NCBI GenBank assembly: GCA_946480845.1
Contig: CAMLLJ010000112.1
Span: forward strand, 1 to 9,014
Length of the DNA: 9,014 bases
From: an uncultured Gemmatimonadota bacterium
Lineage (GTDB): Bacteria > Gemmatimonadota > Gemmatimonadetes > Gemmatimonadales > GWC2-71-9
Direction of reading: 5' to 3'
The translations under genes were made by a program, and so were the position numbers. Shown piece after piece: positions 6,296 through 9,014 of the stretch. Each line of letters opens with the position of its first letter. The first letter of the stretch is position 1. A model generated the notes under the pieces. That model was not told where the DNA came from. It saw only the letters and a program-made list of their open reading frames with translations, and ran no database searches.

Positions 6296-6697
6296 ATGCA
6301 GGCCTCCGAACGCCTCGATCTGACGTTTGCCGCGCTGGCCGACCCGACCCGGCGCGCCATCATGGCGCGGCTTGCCCTGGGTGAAGCCTCGGTCGCGGAG
6401 CTGGCGGCGCCCTTCGACATGAGCCAGCCGGCGATCTCGAAGCACCTGAAGGTGCTCGAGACGGCAGGGCTGGTCTCCACCGGGCAGGATGCCAACAGGC
6501 GGCCGCGCAGGATCGAAGCCGGCCCCATGCAGGAGGCCGTCGCCTGGCTCGACGACTACAGGAAGTTCTGGGAGCGCCGGTACCAGGCGCTCGATGAACT
6601 GCTCGACCAGATGCAGGCCGGGCCGCCGCAATCAGGGCGCAAGCGCCGCAAGGTCCGATCCCCCCACACGCAACCCAAAGGAAGGAAACGGCCATGA
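6296..6697 (+). CDS. ArsR-family winged-helix repressor (non-metal type)
   Basis: The 133-residue protein is a winged helix-turn-helix transcription factor. 'FAALADPTRRAIMARLALGE' (11-30) is the classic ArsR opening helix pair. 'ASVAELAAPFDMSQPAISKHLKVLETAGLV' (31-60) holds the HTH, with recognition helix around 43-55. 'RRPRRIEAGPMQEAVAWLDDY' follows as wing and dimer helix. It has no cysteine, so the metal-binding box of ArsR/SmtB sensors is absent; this matches the branch paired with SRPBCC genes. The C-terminal tail from 115 is very basic (RKRRKVRS...KGRKRP). I chose the ATG at 6296 because AGGGAG lies eight bases upstream; the ATG at 6272 lies inside the operator and has no properly spaced Shine-Dalgarno. 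The stop overlaps the next start (ATGA), so the two genes are translationally coupled. Autoregulation through the upstream dyad is likely. Confidence 0.92.
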   Translation: MQASERLDLTFAALADPTRRAIMARLALGEASVAELAAPFDMSQPAISKHLKVLETAGLVSTGQDANRRPRRIEAGPMQEAVAWLDDYRKFWERRYQALDELLDQMQAGPPQSGRKRRKVRSPHTQPKGRKRP

Positions 6698-7209
6698 CAA
6701 CCGCGGAGAAATTCACAGCCCAGGTCACGCTGCCGAGCGACACGGAGGTCCGCGTCACGCGCAGCTTCCACGCCCCGCGCACGCTGGTCTGGCAGGCCCA
6801 CACGGTGCCCGACCTGGCGCGACGGTGGCTCGGCTATCCGGGCTGGTCGATGCCGGTGTGCGAGATGGACGTCCGCATCGGCGGGAAGTATCGCTGGCGC
6901 TGGCGCTCGGACGAGGATGGCCAGGAGTTCGGCTTCTTCGGCACGTTCAACGAGGTCAGCGAGCCGGCACGGCTCTCGTATGACCAGTACTACGATCCCG
7001 GCAGCTTCGACAGCGCGATGCCGTTGGACAATCCCGCGAGGATCCGGTCCAGTTACACCGAGAAGAACGGGATCACCACGCTGGTCACGGTGATGGACTT
7101 CGGCTCGAAGGAAGCGCGCGATGCGGCCATCTCGACCGGCATGACCGACGGCATGGAAGCGAGCTATCAGCGGCTCGATACGCTCGTCGCCGGCGAATTG
7201 GAGATGTAG
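6694..7209 (+). CDS. AHSA1/SRPBCC family protein coupled to arsR
   Basis: This is a 171-residue START/Bet v1-like protein of the AHSA1 (activator of Hsp90 ATPase homologue 1) group. It shows the usual order: 'EVRVTRSFHAPRTLVWQAHT' (18-37), 'RRWLGYPGWSMPVCEMDVRIGGKYRWRW' (43-70), 'FFGTFNEVSEPARLSYDQYY', 'TTLVTVMDFGSKEARDAAISTGMTDGM', and a closing amphipathic helix 'ASYQRLDTLVA'. The fold makes a hydrophobic ligand pocket; no ligand or reaction is established for most bacterial members. It starts within the arsR stop (ATGA) with an AAGGAAGGA Shine-Dalgarno seven bases upstream. ArsR-SRPBCC pairs are widespread, and the regulator probably controls its partner's level. It converges with the serine hydrolase gene across 28 bases, with no clear terminator. 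Confidence 0.92.
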   Translation: MTTAEKFTAQVTLPSDTEVRVTRSFHAPRTLVWQAHTVPDLARRWLGYPGWSMPVCEMDVRIGGKYRWRWRSDEDGQEFGFFGTFNEVSEPARLSYDQYYDPGSFDSAMPLDNPARIRSSYTEKNGITTLVTVMDFGSKEARDAAISTGMTDGMEASYQRLDTLVAGELEM

Positions 7210-7237
7210 CGCGAGGAGGCGACGTCCGCCGACGGGA

Positions 7238-8350
7238 TCATCGGCCCGAGTCGAGAAAGATGTCGGCGACAGCGAGGGCGTCGCGCTCTCCCCATCGCGC
7301 GAAGGCGTTCGACGCCATGGCGACGACGAGCTGCTCCTCGGGATAGACCAGGAGGAACGCAGCGCCCCCGTTCGACGTCCCGCCGTGATGCAGGTACCGG
7401 CGCCCGCGGGCATCGGTGCTCACCCGCCACCCGATCCCCACCGACGTCGCTTCGCCGGATGCGAGTCGTTGCGGTGTGAGCATCACGGCGAGTGACGCCG
7501 GCGTCAGGAATCCGGGCTTGAGGACGGCACGGCCGAGCCGGGCCAGATCGTCGGTCGAGGAAAGATACCCGCCGCTCGGCCAGCGGCCGCTGAGGTCATC
7601 CTCTGGCGCGAGCCCCGCCCCGTCCGCGGTGAGGTGGTACGTGCGGGCACGCTGCGAGATCGGCTTTCCCTTGAGATCCGGCCCGGTCGAGCGCATCTCC
7701 AGGGGCCCGGTCACCGTGCGGCGAATTACTTCAGGGAACGGCATGCCGAGGACGGATTCGAGCACGGCGCCGATGAGATTGTAACCGTAGCTCGAATACG
7801 CATACTTGCTTCCGGGCGCGGCGACGAGCGTATCGCCGGCATAGACGCCGGCGGCGGCGGCCAGGCTCTCGTAATGATCATTGGACAGGAACTCGTTCCC
7901 CCGGTAGTGCCGGATGCCCGCCAGGTGCCCGGCAAGCTGGCGGAGCGTGACGTCGCGCAGCGGCGGCCCCAGAGCCGGCATCTGCTTCGCGATCGGCGTA
8001 TCGAGATCGATGGCACCGCCGTCCGAGAGGCGCATGAGGGCCATGGCCGTCAGGAGCTTGGAAACGCTGCCGATCCGGAACCGGGTGCCGGGGGTGGCCG
8101 GAGTGCGCGCCTCGGCGTCGGCGAATCCAAATCCCTCACGCCAGACCGCGGCACGGTCGTTTCCGCCGACGCTGACCGTGATGGCCAGGCCGGGAAGGCG
8201 CTCTCGCTCGGCGAGCGCGCCGACCAGCGTGCGGGCACTGTCCACCGCGGTGGCCGGGAGTGCCCGCGGCTGGCCGCTGAATGTCCCGGCGGAGGCGCAC
8301 GCGGTGCCGGCAAGCATGGTGCACAGCATGACCAGCGCCGCGGCTTTCAT
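7238..8350 (-). CDS. LACTB-like serine hydrolase (beta-lactamase/PBP class C fold)
   Basis: The 370-residue exported enzyme has a signal peptide at about 1-18, ending 'LAGTACAS'; Cys18 might be lipidated but the lipobox is poor. Motif 1 of the serine beta-lactamase-like fold is 'FRIGSVSKLLTA', with nucleophile Ser95 and Lys98. Motif 2 is 'YAYSSYGYNLIG', with Tyr185. Motif 3 is 'YLHHGGTSNGG' at 319-328. 'GHLAGIRHYRG' (141-151) and 'YSSYGY' closely resemble LACTB (SHLSGIRHY and YSTFGY), a peptidase-type member of this fold, so a peptidase or esterase is more likely than an antibiotic-resistance enzyme. The substrate is unknown. The start at 8350 is fixed by AGGAGG four bases upstream; the longer frame from 8392 lacks this. 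An upstream palindrome lies in the leader. Confidence 0.92.
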   Translation of the reverse strand: MKAAALVMLCTMLAGTACASAGTFSGQPRALPATAVDSARTLVGALAERERLPGLAITVSVGGNDRAAVWREGFGFADAEARTPATPGTRFRIGSVSKLLTAMALMRLSDGGAIDLDTPIAKQMPALGPPLRDVTLRQLAGHLAGIRHYRGNEFLSNDHYESLAAAAGVYAGDTLVAAPGSKYAYSSYGYNLIGAVLESVLGMPFPEVIRRTVTGPLEMRSTGPDLKGKPISQRARTYHLTADGAGLAPEDDLSGRWPSGGYLSSTDDLARLGRAVLKPGFLTPASLAVMLTPQRLASGEATSVGIGWRVSTDARGRRYLHHGGTSNGGAAFLLVYPEEQLVVAMASNAFARWGERDALAVADIFLDSGR

Positions 8351-8354
8351 GATT

Positions 8355-8360
8355 CCTCCT
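8355..8360 (-). promoter_or_regulatory. Strong Shine-Dalgarno of the serine hydrolase gene
   Basis: The minus strand reads AGGAGG-AATC-ATG, a full consensus that decides for the start at 8350 over the in-frame ATG at 8392. Confidence 0.8.
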
Positions 8361-8372
8361 GACTTGGGGATC

Positions 8373-8400
8373 CTGCGATCGATCGCCCGCAAACTCGCAG
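8373..8400. repeat. Nested palindromes in the serine hydrolase leader
   Basis: GCGATCGATCGC (8375-8386) is a perfect 12-bp palindrome. CTGCGA (8373-8378) also pairs with TCGCAG (8395-8400). The block sits 13 bases upstream of the Shine-Dalgarno, where an operator or 5' leader hairpin could act. No function is shown. Confidence 0.4.
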
Positions 8401-8493
8401 TTCCGGACCTGGACCCAGTGTAGTCGAGCTGCAGGCGCAGTATCCCGCAATTTCGGTGAACCCGTCCTGTCAGTCGGTGGGCTGTTCGCCGAG

Positions 8494-9014
8494 TTACGGG
8501 GCTCCCATCACGGAATCCACCAGCCGCAGGTATTCCGCGAGCGGCGGCATCCCCATCTGGCGTCGGCGCTCATCTACCCCGGCTGAATCCGCGATCGGGT
8601 CGAGCACCCAGCGGCCGCCCTGGAGCGACAACTGCGTTCCGTACACCTGGGGGCGGCCTGCCTTCACCTCGAGCCGGTCAGTCAGCATCGCCACGGCGCC
8701 GCCGTCGAGGTCCCCGCGCCGGCGGCTCTCCTCGATGTGCGGCAGCATGGCGCGCATGAAGGCCGTGTCGTGGACGGCGTGCTGCACGATCAGGAACGCC
8801 GCGTTCACGGCTTCCTTCCCGACCTGGGCGGTGGTGGGCCAGCCCCGGCGCGCCACGTAGTCCGCGAGCCACCGCGCATTGGCCGAGTCGGTCCGGACCA
8901 TCGCGGCGAGCTTGCTGGAATCGACCTGTCCGCCGACTCCGAACCCTTCCCTGACGGCCTGGTCGGTGCGTCCCCGCTCCTCCAGCTCGCGGCGCGCCTC
9001 GGCGAAGTCGGCGG
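8494..9014 (-). CDS. DUF6624-type protein, C-terminal part (cut by window edge)
   Basis: The frame is open from the right edge to TAA at 8494, giving 173 codons; the true start is outside. The visible part begins with a charged region ('FAEARRELEERGRTDQ') and continues through 'VRTDSANARWLADYVARR', 'GWPTTAQVGKEAVNAAFLIVQHA', 'DTAFMRAMLPHIEESRRRGD', 'VAMLTDRLEVKAGRPQVYGTQ' and 'MGMPPLAEYLRL'. The string 'GWP...VG..A...AFLIVQHA' followed by 'DR..V..G.PQ.YGTQ' is that of DUF6624, a family with no assigned function. Since the N-terminus is missing, a signal peptide cannot be judged. An internal ATG at 8901 would give 135 residues, but the upstream frame keeps coding character, so I do not take it as the start. 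The stop is 143 bases from the next gene's start, a gap with no clear terminator. Confidence 0.75.
   Translation of the reverse strand, partial: ADFAEARRELEERGRTDQAVREGFGVGGQVDSSKLAAMVRTDSANARWLADYVARRGWPTTAQVGKEAVNAAFLIVQHAVHDTAFMRAMLPHIEESRRRGDLDGGAVAMLTDRLEVKAGRPQVYGTQLSLQGGRWVLDPIADSAGVDERRRQMGMPPLAEYLRLVDSVMGAP

Noticed and set aside
7210..7237. Intrinsic terminator between the convergent SRPBCC and serine hydrolase genes
   Set aside because: Only a four-base GGCG/CGCC stem is visible and no T-run follows on either strand.
7238..8350. Antibiotic-resistance beta-lactamase
   Set aside because: SVSK is shared by the whole fold. The YSS and LACTB-like motifs, and the absence of the AmpC YAN and KTG motifs, argue against this call.

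Overview
The window is GC-rich bacterial DNA, densely coded on both strands. It most resembles Gemmatimonadota. That assignment is an inference from four things: the high GC, several Sec signal peptides that end in an A-A-Q-type site, the pairing of a DUF305 gene with an LVIVD-type secreted protein, and a DUF6624-type protein. There are no rRNA, tRNA, CRISPR or mobile-element genes, and no gene-free stretch over about 160 bases.

Region 1 (1-1713, minus strand): a Kre9/KNH-like secreted protein or lipoprotein, then a DUF305 protein, then the N-terminal part of an LVIVD-repeat-like exported protein that runs off the left edge. The last two lie 35 bases apart and are probably cotranscribed. Region 2 (1714-3077): a SugE/Gdx-type small multidrug resistance exporter (plus strand) starts only 22 bases from the divergent lipoprotein gene. 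Its 3' end overlaps a convergent DHDPS-family aldolase by 38 bases, and that aldolase looks closer to 4-hydroxy-2-oxoglutarate aldolase than to DapA. Region 3 (3078-6141): an exported glyoxalase-like (VOC) protein converges on a two-gene minus-strand unit. The unit is a small Cys/His-containing protein of unknown function followed by a fusion of a cytosolic DsbA/thioredoxin-fold domain to a complete NhaA Na+/H+ antiporter.

Region 4 (6142-7209): an ArsR-family repressor without cysteines is translationally coupled (ATGA overlap) to an AHSA1/SRPBCC protein. A conspicuous AT-rich double dyad lies in the divergent control region between arsR and the NhaA unit. It overlaps -10-like elements on both strands, so the repressor may control both directions. 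Region 5 (7238-9014, minus strand): a LACTB-like serine beta-lactamase-family hydrolase with a strong Shine-Dalgarno, and a DUF6624-type protein cut by the right edge.

I found no clear new multi-gene system. The points most worth following are the DsbA-NhaA fusion with its small partner, and the symmetric operator that may link it to the ArsR/SRPBCC pair.
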